Origin: Ashinkailepas kermadecensis
Lineage: Eukaryota; Arthropoda; Thecostraca; Neolepadidae
Direction of reading: 5' to 3'
DNA length: 64,000 nt
NCBI GenBank assembly: GCA_034440615.1
Contig: JAOTOM010005125.1
Span: 144,001-208,000 of the forward strand
Below are positions 44,290 through 56,100 of the stretch, in pieces (position 1 is the stretch's first letter; each line of letters starts with the position of its first letter). The translations under genes were made by a program, and so were the position numbers. Under the pieces are notes generated by a model. It ran no database searches. It saw nothing but the letters and a program-made list of their open reading frames with translations, and was not told the DNA's origin.

Positions 44290-46931
44290 ATGGAGAACTC
44301 TGGTATTGATGATGCCTGGATAGAAGCTGATGTCTATGGGTCTGCAACAACATGGCAAATCCTGAAATGTACCCATTACAAGCGTGCTCTTCGTGCCCAC
44401 ACCTATGCATATGTAGCTCTCTATGAAATGGCACTGGAGGAGTTCTTCAAGGACAGCCCACAACTGGAAGAGGTCTGTCTGAAGGCAACAGAGGGAGTTG
44501 AAGCTGCCTGTTCTGAGGGGAGCAAGCACACAAAAGCTGAGTCTGTGAAACAACCAAACACCACCCTACTTGAGGCCTTGACCACTGCTGATGTCATCAC
44601 AGTTCTCCAAGAATGGGATAAACAGAGATCCAAGAATGCAATGTTCAAAGCAATGATGAACTACCTACATAGAGTGGAAGCAATCCTTTTCTTTGTCGCT
44701 GCAATCCGGAATGCTGACCTGGAGCTTCATCTCCAAGCCGGAGAGCAGCTGAGCAAGCTCTTCTTCGCCTTTGACCGGATCAAATACAAGCGACTCTGGC
44801 CCAGATACATCACAGACATGCATGATCTGAGGACCAATCACCCTGAAACCTGGGAAGAGCTGCAAGCAGGCAACATTGCAGTCACGAAGAATGGGATTCC
44901 CTTTGTATCCATCGGGGCGGACCATGCATGCGAGCATCTGAACAAGCTGATGAAAATTCATTCTGGACTCGTCGGCATCTCGAACAATGCCAATGCTAGA
45001 CAGAGGTTCTTCATGGTCACACCAGAACTCTCCCGTGTTGCAAAAGAGTTCAAGAGTCAGTTTGACTTGGAACCTGACAAAACTAGAGAGCATCATGACC
45101 TTGGGCCAAGTGCTGTCAAGAAGGAGCATGGTGTTATCGACAAGATCAAGGCAGCCATACTGAAACATGGAAACCCATTTGCTGCTGAAGGTGACAAGCT
45201 GGACAATGTGATCAATCATGCCTACATCCCTGATGAGTATGTACCAACGATCTTGAATGCAGATGTGACTGGTCAAAAGCTGTATGAAGACTATGTGTCA
45301 GAGCGAATCAATGGAGATGTCAGCCTATGGGCACCAGTAAAGAAGGAGAACAACATGATGTTCATGTCTGCAAACAAGAAAACCACAGTAAAACACCGAG
45401 ACAAGACTGTTGATCTAAAGGAGACCAAGGACTTGTATGGTAGACTGATGGTCCTGGCCATTTCCAGCAAAGACATCAACCAGAAAGAGGCCATTGGGAA
45501 CCACGAATTCACTCTGACACCAAGAGCCCTTTTTGCTCCAGATGGTACAATCCTGCCATGCCTGGACAAATCGAAGTTGATCCACCTCCTCAACAAGTTG
45601 CCAACAGCAGAAACTCCACAGGAAGATCAGCAGCCAGATGATGGGATGACACCACACCAGATGCTCCAAGTCGCAAGATAGCCCTGGTAGATGGAATGGT
45701 TATTCTGCAGAAGGTGGCCAAGAAACCAGCAACCATAGTGACAGTCAAAGATCTCAGTGAATGCTTCAACGACAGGCTGATGTCCCTCACACAAGATTAT
45801 GATGAAATCATCCTTGTGTTTGACACATACAGGGATGATTCTCTGAAGGGTGCTACCAGGGATAAAATAAGGCGAGGAAGAGCACCAATCCAGTATCAGG
45901 TCACAGATGACACAAGCATAAAACACATCCCAATGAGCAGGTTCCTTTCACATAACAAGACGAAGGCTGACCTGACCAACTATCTTGTTGCAAGGACTCG
46001 AGAGTACAACAGTACATCACACAAACTGGTCATCACCTCTTCTTCAGGGCATACCAGGAGCAACGAAGACTTGCTTTTCCAAGACAACAATCATGAAGAA
46101 GCAGATGCACTGTTGATCTACCAGGCTGTCCTGGCATCACAGCAAAACCCACCGGATGCACAGATGGTTTTCTTATCCACAGACACAGATGTCCTAGTGT
46201 TAGTCATAGCAAACTATGACCTCATGCTGAAGAACACGTCCATTTCCATGGCCTCTGGGGTTATGGGGATAGAGCCAATATGGAGAGCCATAGGGGCAGA
46301 AAGAGCAAAGGCTTTGCCAGCCTTCCATGCGTTCACTGGCGCTGACAACACTGGAAGGTTCTCTCGTATAGGCAAAGCAACCTGGCTGCAAGTCTACATG
46401 AAGGCAGATATAGATGTAATCAGTTATCTGCAGATGCTTTCAACAGAGGCAGAAGTGACCGAAACTATGTTGACCACTCTGGCTAGTTTCGTCTGTGCAG
46501 CCTACTCCCCCAAAGGCATCTACATCAAGACCATCTCCGAACTGCGATGGCATCTCTTCTGCAAGCATATGGCAGAAAGTGACAAGCTACCTCCTACCCT
46601 TGGAGCTCTGAGACAACATGTCCTGAGAGTCCATATCCAAGCCAGAGTGTGGGGACAGGCCAGCATTGCTCTGCAGGATCCTCAGTTGGATCCCCTGCAG
46701 AATGGCTACCACAAGGAGTCCGATGGCCAGCTGAAACCAACCATGACAGATGCCCTTCCAGCTCCAAAGGCCATCATTGAGATGGTTAGCTGTCAATGCA
46801 AAACAGACTGTTCTTCTGCCAGATGTTCTTGCAGAACAAAGAACTTACCTTGCACCGGTCTTTGCCAGTGCGGCAGTGAGTGTCAGAATGATGAGGACAC
46901 ACAGAACAAGTATGAAACTGATAATCATTGA
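44290..46931 (+). pseudogene. transposon protein with FEN1/XPG-like PIN domain and Cys-rich C-terminus, frameshifted
   Basis: Probable product of the transposon at 43,803-47,480. The first frame runs from ATG 44,290 (MENSGIDDAWIEADVYGSAT) to a stop at 45,681. A second frame takes over at about 45,660 and runs to 46,931. The second frame holds a PIN/FEN1-like fold: IALVDGMVILQ, then NHEEADALLIYQ and FLSTDTDVLVLVIANYD supply acidic residues, and FHAFTGADNTGRFSRIGKATW is a family signature. The C-terminus CQCKTDCSSARCSCR...CTGLCQCGSEC is a Cys-rich zinc-binding region. One frameshift near 45,655 makes this copy inactive unless it is a sequencing error. The N-terminus lacks an upstream start region, so more coding sequence may be missing. 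Confidence 0.75.
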
Positions 46932-47206
46932 CCATCATCATCTTTGGCGATGATGATGACGATATGTAAAGACTCCTTGGTTGCCTAAAAGATTAAACCC
47001 ATTTCTGTCATGAAGAGCATGTTAGTGACCTAACCTTTCCAAACATTGTTAGTCACCTGGGGTGTTTACACACCCCATATATAAAAATGTTTATAGCATT
47101 ATTATTATTATGTAAAATATACTCATTATGTTGGTTCAGGATATATCTGCATACCCTGCTGAACAGTTTGAATCCCTTGTAGCTGGTTGTTATTAATATA
47201 AAACAA

Positions 47207-47280
47207 TACAATAAACAGCAACAACAACGACGACGACGGCTACGGCAACAACAGCAACAACAACGGCAACAACAACAACA
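47207..47280. repeat. (AAC/ACG)n trinucleotide tract
   Basis: CAACAA/CGACGA/CGGCAA repeats just inside the right TIR of the transposon. Confidence 0.85.
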
Positions 47281-47913
47281 ATGTCAACTTTAGAAGCTGA
47301 GATATTGACGAAAACTTTTTTACGGCAGCCATTTTGTAAAATCCAAGATGGCGGCCATATAGGTATCAGGGCAAATGGAAACATTGTTTTTCTGAATGCA
47401 TATACAATAAAGCTTCCAAAAATGTATAGTTTTGATACTCTCCACAAAAATCTGGCGAAATTACATCGTGAACCTGACTACTAGAACTTTTCCAACAATC
47501 CAGCTGTAGTTGATGAATTAGCCTCCCATGTGGAACTGTATCAAAAGCTTTGCTAAGGTCCAAGTACACAACATCCATGTTGCTTTGAGTGTGTACTTCT
47601 TTAGTAACATACTCCATGAACTCCAATAGGTTAGTTAAACAAGACCTTCGAGATGGAAATCCATGTTGAGTATCCATTAAAAGGTTGTGCCTATCAAGAT
47701 CAATCTGAACATTCTGTTTAACCAGATTTTCTAGTACCTTGCAAACTATTGAGGTCAAACTGACTGGCCTGTAGTTTCCTACACACTTCATACTTTCCTT
47801 TTTTAAAGTTGGTACTATGTTTGCATTTCTCCAATCTTCAGGTACTTCAGAATATTCCATAGACCACCTGAAAATTATACCTAGGGGAACTGCTAAAGCT
47901 TTAGCACACTACC

Positions 47914-47965
47914 TGGGCGCTACATGACCGATGTAGTCGATGCGCCCTAAAGCCCTAATAACTAA
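47914..47965 (+). mobile_element. 52-bp retroposed LINE tail with 15-bp target duplication
   Basis: Flanked by CTTTAGCACACTACC at 47,899-47,913 and 47,966-47,980, exact. The insert starts TGGGCGCTACATGACCGATG and ends GCGCCCTAAAGCCCTAATAA. It folds as GGGCGC/GCGCCC around CTACAT/ATGTAG. Confidence 0.85.
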
Positions 47966-48898
47966 CTTTAGCACACTACCAAGATCCTAGCATATATATC
48001 ATCTGGTCCAGAAGCTTTATTAGGTTTTATATTCTGCAACTGCTTTTCTACAGCTTCTGTAGTTATTGTAAGATCCTCCAGACTATCACCTGTCATGGCA
48101 TACGCTTCAGTTGTTCCTATTATACCAGAATTCTCTTTAGTAAGGACTGATGAGAATTGCTTGCTTAGGGATTCCACAATATCATAGTCATCAACCACTA
48201 TTTGCCCATCTACCTCCAGTGGTCCTACACTACACTTTTTAGCCTTAAATTTGTAGAAGCTAAATAATCTCTGAGCATTATCTGCTGAACATTCTCGAGC
48301 TAATTTGATTTCAGCCAGTCTTTTATATGCCCTAACATACCTAACTTTATTTCTAGCTATTTTATATGATTCGAGGTTTACCTCAGAGTTAGCATCTTTT
48401 AATTTCTTGAATGCCTGTTTCTTTGACTCCAGTAAATGCTTTACTTTCCTGGTCAGCCATGAAGGGTGCTTAACCTTGGTTAATCTAATTTGCCTATTGG
48501 GAATGAACCTATCCTGACCTTGAAATAGTTTATCTCTTATCATTATCCACATTTCTTAAGCATCTAAGCCCTTCAATAAGTCTTCCCAATGAATTTCATT
48601 CAGAAGATCCTGAACTCATAGTAATTCCCGTCAGCAAAATGTAGAATCAATGTTTTATTGGTTCCTACACTTCCAACATACAATGAGAAGTGTATATTGT
48701 TGTGATCACTATTACCAAAGGTCTCTTCTATGTTCACATTTTGTGCCAAATTTTCCTCATTAGTAAGCACAAGATCTAATATTTAATTTTCCCTGGTAGG
48801 TTCATGTGTCATTTGAAAGAATAAATTTTCCTCAAAACAAGCCATGGAACTTCTTCCTGGTTTGTTTAGACCTGCGATTTTGCTTCCCAATCCTGTTA

Positions 48899-49055
48899 GG
48901 TGACGAGTGGTCTAGGGGTAAGATGCTCGTCTCGCAATCGAAAGGTTGTGGATCGAATCTCACCTGTCGCTACTCTTCGCCCGCGACCAATCGGCGTGAG
49001 AGATTGGCGACGCTACATGACTCAACGGTCGACGTGTCGTAAAACCAATAACCAA
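48899..49055 (+). mobile_element. tRNA-derived SINE
   Basis: Same family as 38,087. A- and B-boxes are present. Flanked by exact CCAATCCTGTTA at 48,887-48,898 and 49,056-49,067. Inserted into the CR1-like LINE. Confidence 0.9.
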
Positions 49056-49700
49056 CCAATCCTGTTACGTTGAAATCCCCCAACAAAACATTTCTCACCT
49101 GCACTCTCCTACTTATCTCTTCTTGCATCAACCTGTCCATGTTTTCATTCTGGTCTGGAGGTCTATAGAATGCCCCAATCCTAAATTTTATTCCATTCTT
49201 CATAATGATATCTAACCACAAGGATTCTACTCCTTCACTATGTGCACTATCCTCTATGGAATGACATTTCATTACTTGCCTGATATACAAGAGTATACCC
49301 CCTCCTATCCTTGCCTTCCTTTGATAAGCATGCATGTTGTAGCCTGTCAATTTAAATTCTTGCATGTTGTTTCCAAAAGTGCTTTCATTACCCCATGCCT
49401 CTGTTATACATACCAAATATAGCTTTTCGACAACATATATGCATGCAGTTCCCCAATTTTGTTCATAACACTTCTGGCATTGACATAACACATGATAAAC
49501 TATTCTTTCCCTTGCTTGCAATACTTCCCTCTTTATCAGCTCCATTCCCCATGACCTGCCTAGTTTCCGTGTTCTCCACTGAGAGCCTCCTCATGCCTAT
49601 TGCTGAGCAATTCTACTCCTCTCTTGCTGAGATGTAACCCATCTAATGCAAACATTTCAGTCCTCCCCCCACAAATCCAAGAACCTCATCCCAATTCCTT

Positions 49701-50790
49701 GCAAATCTTGGCCACCCTGGTATTCAGCCCAATGGCCCTTGAATACCATTTTACACTTAAAATACTATTCTACACTTGCAGAGCAACATTCTGGACTATC
49801 TAGGTATTAGTCTTTATCTCATCAGACTGCCCACTTAATCCAGGCTCCCTATGTTTTCCCTGGACCTCTCACCTGTCCATGGCGATACTCTTCTAATACT
49901 CACTAGGCTATTTATTTCAATTCCAGACTTATTGATGCTTCCTCTTACACTTTATCTATCCCTCTAGAGCTGCTCCTGACAAGACATGTTACTTCCTGTG
50001 AAACATTACTATATCTTTTCAATGAAATCAAATTGTTGTGTACCTAGTATGGTTCAGACCCTATTATAGGCTGAAGCATTCAGCTTGGCAATGGACAAGT
50101 TTCACGTAATGGGTTTTTGGTTGGAAAAAAAATATGTAATAAGACCTTGTAGACAAAACTGAAATATTTGCTCACAGGACAAGCATTTACAGCATAATTT
50201 AATAATTTCACATAGGGGTTGCCATCGATTTAAAAACCTCGCAACAATGACGTCACATATGTTGGTCTTAAAGCGGCCAAGCCTGAAACATACAGGGAAC
50301 CATATGTTGGATTGTTTCATGAAATTTTTTTCAATCAACTTGCATCATGGATCCTAAAGCAAGGGCTTGTGGTACTGAAATGTTACCAATTTTAATGCAA
50401 ATATGAAGCTTGAAAGAATAGGTGATCTATTGTGGTGATAATACAGTAACTAACATTTTTTGTTTTAATCTGGTACAATGTGGTGCATACAAACAGCAAA
50501 AGCTTGTACTATGTGTATGGTTAAAATGAGTAAAATAATGCAAAAGACAATGACATAAAACATGTGTGGCTTAGCTGAACATGTGGTTAGCATGTGTGGC
50601 TTAGCTGCATCCCAATGTAAGTACTTGATTAATGCTCAATGAATAGCATGCCAAGTTTATTTTAAGTTGTGAATATTGCACATTTAACATCACATGATTG
50701 GTAAAATATATGGGCAAATGCATAGAGATGCGGTTGAAATGCACGTGTATATTGTGATAATTTGACAGGTGTCATAGCATACCTTCAAGC
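49701..50790. other. no recognised gene
   Basis: The left part may be the 5' region of the CR1-like LINE. The rest is AT-rich, with a small duplication of CATGTGTGGCTTAGCTG near 50,560-50,610 and a TGACGTCACA word near 50,249. Confidence 0.4.
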
Positions 50791-50792
50791 AG

Positions 50793-51110
50793 TATTGTGA
50801 TGGAACAGAGTGGGCAAGATGCCTGCTCCAATTACTGCAATATATTGATGATATCCATGGAGATATTGCAAAAGGGGTCTGCTATCAAATGACAAATTGC
50901 AAGGATGATTTTGCTATACGCTCTGTATTTTAGACAAGGTATACATGTTGATTGCATTTTGATGATGCAAAGTGAGCAAGATGCCCTTTGCAACTGCTGC
51001 CATATTGTATGATGTTGATGGGGATAATGCGGAAAGGGATGACTATCAAATGGAAAATTGAAGTGATTCATTAGCTAGAACTGCTGTGGATTTTAGATGG
51101 AGACAATTTT
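50793..51110. repeat. imperfect direct repeat, about 165-bp unit, two copies
   Basis: Units share GCAAGATGCC, ACTGC.ATAT, GATGTTGATGG-like and CTATCAAATG.AAATTG words at matching spacing (50,793-50,940 and 50,957-51,110). Confidence 0.6.
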
Positions 51111-51534
51111 AAATTTTCACATGGAATGTCAAACATATTGTGTAATTTCACTGAGCTTGAGAAAAGCATTACAACTATACTACTGCTGGGGTTTCTGCAG
51201 TTTTTTTTGTGCAAAATGTTACATTAGGTCTGTCATTATTGTGCTTTAAGGTATTCACAAGACCGATTTGCACCTATTTTACCTGCATGAAGCAAAGTGG
51301 TTTGGCTATGTCAGGTTTGGTTAGGTTTTTATCTGGAAAATTGTGTTTTTATTTTGGAGAATTTTTGTTTCTTAAAGAATGTTTGGACCATCTTGCATTA
51401 CGTTTGTTATTTTTAAAGCAAAAATTGCTTGAATTTTGTGCATTTTTTCGATGATTTTTTCCCATGGTTTAGGTTATGTTAGGCTAGGCTATGCTCCATT
51501 TTTCCTTTTTTGCATTATTTTTCTGCTATATTAC

Positions 51535-51695
51535 AGGGGACGAGTGGTCTAAGGGTAAGATGCTCGTCTCGCAATCGAAAGATTGTGGGTTCGAATCTCA
51601 CCTGTCGCTACTCTTCGCCCGCGACCAATCGGCGTGAGAGATTGGCGACGCTATATGACTCAACGGTCGACGTGTCGTAAAACCAATAATAACAA
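51535..51695 (+). mobile_element. tRNA-derived SINE
   Basis: Same family as 38,087. Flanked by exact TTCTGCTATATTAC at 51,521-51,534 and 51,696-51,709. The tail is AAAACCAATAATAACAA. Confidence 0.9.
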
Positions 51696-51714
51696 TTCTG
51701 CTATATTACCCATC

Positions 51715-51850
51715 TCCAAGTCATTTTTGCTGTTATTTTGCCAGCCAACTGAAAAGTATGCTTTTGCAGAGAAAACGAGAAGCCACATCAAGTTGACCAC
51801 ATTCATAAACCTTGTGCTGGAAAAAGAAATTCCAAGAATTCAAAAGTTAC
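51715..51850 (-). repeat. fragment of the palindromic MITE family
   Basis: Contains CCAACTGAAAAGTATGCTTT, then TGCAGAGAAAACGAG and GACCACATTCATAAAC. These are complements of words in the MITE family at 29,866-32,108 and the fragments near 25,140 and 32,400. Confidence 0.6.
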
Positions 51851-52099
51851 CTTAAAACACCAATTTGCCAAATGTCTTGCTATCTTCGGCATGCTGCAAT
51901 CAGCTAGAAAATGTAAATGATCTTCACTTGATGCTAATATGAAATGGTTCTAGACATCCATGTTTCCAACAAGATGGGTACCAACCAGTCACGGTTCCCA
52001 TCTTTGTAGAATGTATACTTCTATTTTGTGGGATTTTTTTCACCAAAATTGAAGATAAAATCACTGCTTTCAAGGTAAACCTTTACGTGAAAAACCTCA

Positions 52100-52650
52100 A
52101 TGTTTACACTTCTGAGGAAAGTACTCTGGTTCCAGCCTCCCCTCATCCTTAGGCATGTCCATGCCTATCAAAATACTCGTACCCCTGGCTACCAGTGGTA
52201 CATATACAAAGAAATGTTCGTCGCTGCAAGCGGGCCACAAGCAAAGATCAGCGGACTGTCTCGGTGTGCTGAATCGCTCGACAACGTCCTCATCTTGTCG
52301 GTCGTCGGAAGGCCGATGAACATTGCTTCTGGTTTACTTGCAGTTGCATTTGTATACATCGGCACAAATAAGAATAATAGCGCCGTTTTCTACGATCAAT
52401 TTACCCCTGCCGATCGGATATGATTCAAGCTAAAACTGTCGCGATTATTACGAACTGGCTGCGTCCCAAATGGAAGATATAGTGGGCGGCAGTGAAGCAT
52501 CGCTGGTCTCTATATATGTGACGTCACATGTATTTTGACCAATCACAAAGCAAGGAATTCTGTGGTGCTTCTTTGAATTATATAGGTAATTTATGGATTT
52601 AAAAAATAAAATAAATGAAAGCCACCATTGTCTTTAAATTAAAAATAACC
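52100..52650. promoter_or_regulatory. possible promoter-like segment (CRE palindrome and CCAAT)
   Basis: ATGTGACGTCACAT (52,516-52,529) is a perfect palindrome around the CRE core TGACGTCA, and CCAAT follows at 52,539. It lies about 0.4 kb upstream of the first recognised INTS3 exon. No first exon or start codon for INTS3 is identified nearby, so a promoter role is speculative. Confidence 0.25.
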
Positions 52651-52731
52651 AGTGAAACTTGAAAAAATATGGGCTGTCCGGACATGAAGCTTGTCCATTG
52701 GCTGTTTCATATTCTGCTATCCTGTTGGTAT

Positions 52732-52736
<5 letters not shown>

Positions 52737-52803
<67 letters not shown>

Positions 52804-52860
52804 GCATTTATACATATATACGTATATACATACATACATACATACATACATATGTATATT
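52737..52860. repeat. (AT)n and (ATAC)n microsatellite
   Basis: TA dinucleotide tract to 52,797, then TACATACA units near 52,825-52,850. Confidence 0.95.
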
Positions 52861-52957
52861 CATCTACCAATCCATCACTGAGACAGCTATCTACAATGGT
52901 GAAGATTGAAGCATTGCTGAATGGATCCTGTACCCAAATGTTATCCATATGTTTCAG

Positions 52958-53125
52958 AAATATGACAAGTGCTATCAGCTGGTGCAAAGTTTGACTGGAG
53001 GTGTGTCAGAAAAAGATGCCCATGATGCTCTCAACAACAGCATGTCCAAGAGTCCACAGGCTCATGATGATATATCTCAAGGCTTGCTGGCTTGGGCTCT
53101 TTCAGATCCAGCATCTGCAACCAAA
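52958..53125 (+). CDS. INTS3: INTS3 exon (first recognised)
   Basis: Acceptor CATATGTTTCAG ends at 52,957 and donor AAA|GTGAGT starts at 53,126. Phase 0 at both ends, 56 codons. Begins [20 protein letters not shown] and ends SDPASATK. An upstream exon with the initiator Met is needed and was not found. Confidence 0.92.
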
Positions 53126-56100
53126 GTGAGTTTCAAAGCTACTTGTCTTGCACTGGCAAAGATGTAATGAATATATATGAGCGTGAATGGCCAAGTATTG
53201 TCGAAGCGCCCTAAAGCCCAAATGACTAGCTATATGTAAGGAATATGTTTACTGTGCTGTATCATTATGGGACCTCAGCAAAAGTGATAGGTCCTCAAAA
53301 GCATGCTGCTTCCTTAAGCTGACAATGCCACAGTACATTATAAGAAAAGCCGGTTTCAATAACTACCCTCTTTGAAGGCAGAGTATTTTTCATTTCATGA
53401 GCTCCCACTGGTCGGACATATTTGTCATTTGTAAAGTACCTTTGCTTGTTTCAGATTTACAGAGACCTTACTCTGGTCACCAGAGATGGTTTTAGTGCAG
53501 TTATTGCACAAATGCAGTTCCTCATCATGGAGAAATATTCCAAGCTTTTGGAATCAGCTAAGCAGCAGCTGGTTTGGCTCATCCGAGAAATGATCAGGTA
53601 TTTAGTGATGATTGATATTTTTTCAGCTATTGAATTTCGTCTATGCCCAAAACCTTCGAAACGTCACAATGATCTTCAAGAGAACTTCCTACTGTGTCAT
53701 TGGGATTGGGGGAGTGATAATTGCTAGTGCAGTGAAGTGAATGTCTCAATGCTGCAATAATATATTAATGCTGCAGCAATTTGTATTCATGCCTGATGAG
53801 TAAAAAGAGCATAACCTAACATAGAGGTGTACAGAGTATGAGAATAGAAACATTTTCATGTTTTAGGATTCAAATACAGGTACACCTGTTGAAAAGAGCT
53901 GCAATATGTGATGTCACGTGAAAGGCAGCTACATGAAGCCACCTGATGACAAATTCTATTACATTTTGAATGTTTCATAAATGGAAAGTGATTGACAATC
54001 AGACCAATGTGGTATGGCAGCCACAATGTTGGTGGGACTTCCTGCAAATTCAAGTTGTTAATACTATTCTGTAGTATGTAGCGTGTGTTTTCATTCGTTA
54101 AAAGCATCTAACTGCCTTTTTGCAGGAACTCGGTAAATGGAACAGATGGCCTTTGCTGGAACCTGATGAGGCAAATAGTTGGGGGGGATGTTTCCCCCAA
54201 AAATATATGGTTGACTGAGAACCTGTTGGACATCTACATTGAGAACAGGTAAATATCCGCCTCATCGGACGGCCTCATACTCTATAAATACTGTAGTAGA
54301 TGGCAGTTTCAACTATCGTTCAGCGTGAAGCTTAGATGCGATATATCACAATTTTATAAATCCAGCAAATGCAGCTTCAATCTTGTACTGATATCATGGG
54401 CCTCTCATGGTCTGGAGACAAGATTGTAGTGTGTAATCTGTAGAAGAAGTGATCCGCCGGTCTGCGTGCGCGTGCATGTGTGTGCGTGTACGTGTGTGTG
54501 CGTTCGTGTCGTGTGGTCTGTAGATGACGTGTCACACCGGTGTATGTGTGTGCGTGGTGTGATCTGTATGTAGATGACGTGTCACACTGGTCACTGGTGT
54601 GTGTGTGTGGTGTGGTCTGCATGTAGATGACGTGTCACGCCAGTGTGTGGTGTGGTCTATGTAGATGACGTGTCACGCTGGTGTGTGTATGGTGTGGTCT
54701 GTATGTAGATGACGTATCACACCAGTGTGTGGTGTGGTCTATGTAGATGACATGTCACACCAGTGTGTGTGGTGTGGTCTGTATGTAGATGACATGTCAC
54801 ACCAGTGTGTGTGTGGTGTGGTCTGTATGTAGATGACATGTCACACCAGTGTGTGTGGTGTGGTCTGTATGTAGATGACATGTCACACCAGTGTGTGTGG
54901 TGTGGTCTGTATGTAGATGACGTGTCACACCGGTGTATGTGGTGTGGTCTGTATGTAGATGACGTGTCACATCGGTGTGTGTGGTGTGGTCTGTATGTAG
55001 ATGACGTCACACTGGTGTGTGTGTGATGTAGTCTGTATGTAGATGACGTGTCACACCGGTGTGTGTGGTGTGGTCTGTATGTAGATGACGTGTCACACCG
55101 GTGTGTGTGGTGTGGTCTGTATGTAGATGACGTGTCACACTGGTGTGTGTGATGTGGTCTGTATGTAGATGACGTGTCACACCGGTGTGTGTGGTGTGAT
55201 CTGTATGTAGATGACGTGTCACACCGGTGTGTGTGTGTGGTGTGGTCTGTATGTAGATGACGTGTCACACCAGTGTGTGGTGTGGTCTATGTAGATGACG
55301 TGTCACACCAGTGTGTGGTGTAGTCTATGTAGATGACGTGTTACACCAGTGTGTGGTGTGGTCTATGTAGATGACGTGTCACACCGGTGTGTGTGTGGTG
55401 TGGTCTGTATGTAGATGACATGTCACACCGGTGTGTGTGGTGTGGTCTATGTAGATGGCATGTCACACCAGTGTGTGTGGTGTGGTCTGTATGTAGATGA
55501 CGTGTCACACCGGTGTGTGTGTGGTGTGGTCTGTATGTAGATGACGTGTCACACCAGTGTGTGGTGTGGTCTATGTAGATGACGTGTCACACCAGTGTGT
55601 GGTGTGGTCTGTATGTAGATGACGTGTCACACCAGTGTGTGTGGTGTGGTCTGTATGTAGATGACATGTCACACCAGTGTGTGGTGTGGTCTGTATGTAG
55701 ATGACGTGTCACACCGGTGTGTGTGGTGTGGTCTATGTAGATGACGTGTCACACCAGTGTGTGTGGTGTGGTTTGTATGTAGATGACATGTCACACCAGT
55801 GTGTGTGGTGTGGTCTGTATGTAGATGACGTGTCACACCAGTGTGTGATGTGGTCTGTATATAGATGACGTGTCACACCAGTGTGTGTGTTGTGGTCTGT
55901 ATGCAGATGACATGTCGCACCAGTGTGTGTGTGGTGTGGTCTGTATGTAGATGACATGTCACACCAGTGTGTGTGGTGTGGTCTGTATGTAGATGACGTG
56001 TCACACCGGTGTGTGTGGTGTGGTCTGTATGTAGATGACGTGTCACACTGGTGTGTGTGATGTGGTTTGTATGTAGATGACGTGTCACACCGGTGTGTGT

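Larger units (their letters stand above)
43803..47480 (+). mobile_element. 3,678-bp DNA transposon with TIRs of about 200 bp (Academ-like)
   Basis: The left end TAGTCAGGTTCA (43,803) is matched by the complement TGAACCTGACTA at 47,469-47,480. Inverted similarity continues for about 200 bp, with landmark AAAACAATGTTTCCATTTGC. CTA flanks both ends (43,800-43,802; 47,481-47,483). Removing the element and one CTA rejoins the interrupted LINE as ...GKVLGWIEAWV, confirming the boundaries. Academ-superfamily transposons are known for 3-4-bp target duplications and an XPG-type nuclease, which fits, but the superfamily is an inference. Confidence 0.82.
47484..49700 (-). pseudogene. CR1-like LINE ORF2, 5' half (endonuclease, linker, early RT)
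   Basis: Minus strand. Endonuclease: LCITEAWGNESTFGNNMQEF, then GGGILLYIRQ, FRIGAFYRPPDQNENMDRLM and VLLGDFNVTG (49,545-49,070). The linker, with KHPSWLTRKVKHLLESKKQ and IKPNKASGPDDIYARIL, lies at 48,552-47,968. RT start: EVPEDWRNANIVPTLKK, NYRPVSLTSIVCKVLENL, VYLDLSKAFDTVPHGRLIHQ (47,860-47,490). A SINE interrupts the endonuclease-linker region and a 52-bp LINE tail interrupts the linker-RT region. The rest lies at 42,885-43,799. Confidence 0.85.

Noticed and set aside
44197..44553. Minus-strand frames opposite the transposon gene (44,197-45,926)
   Set aside because: They mirror the plus-strand coding sequence, show no motif and are shorter than the well-supported sense frames.
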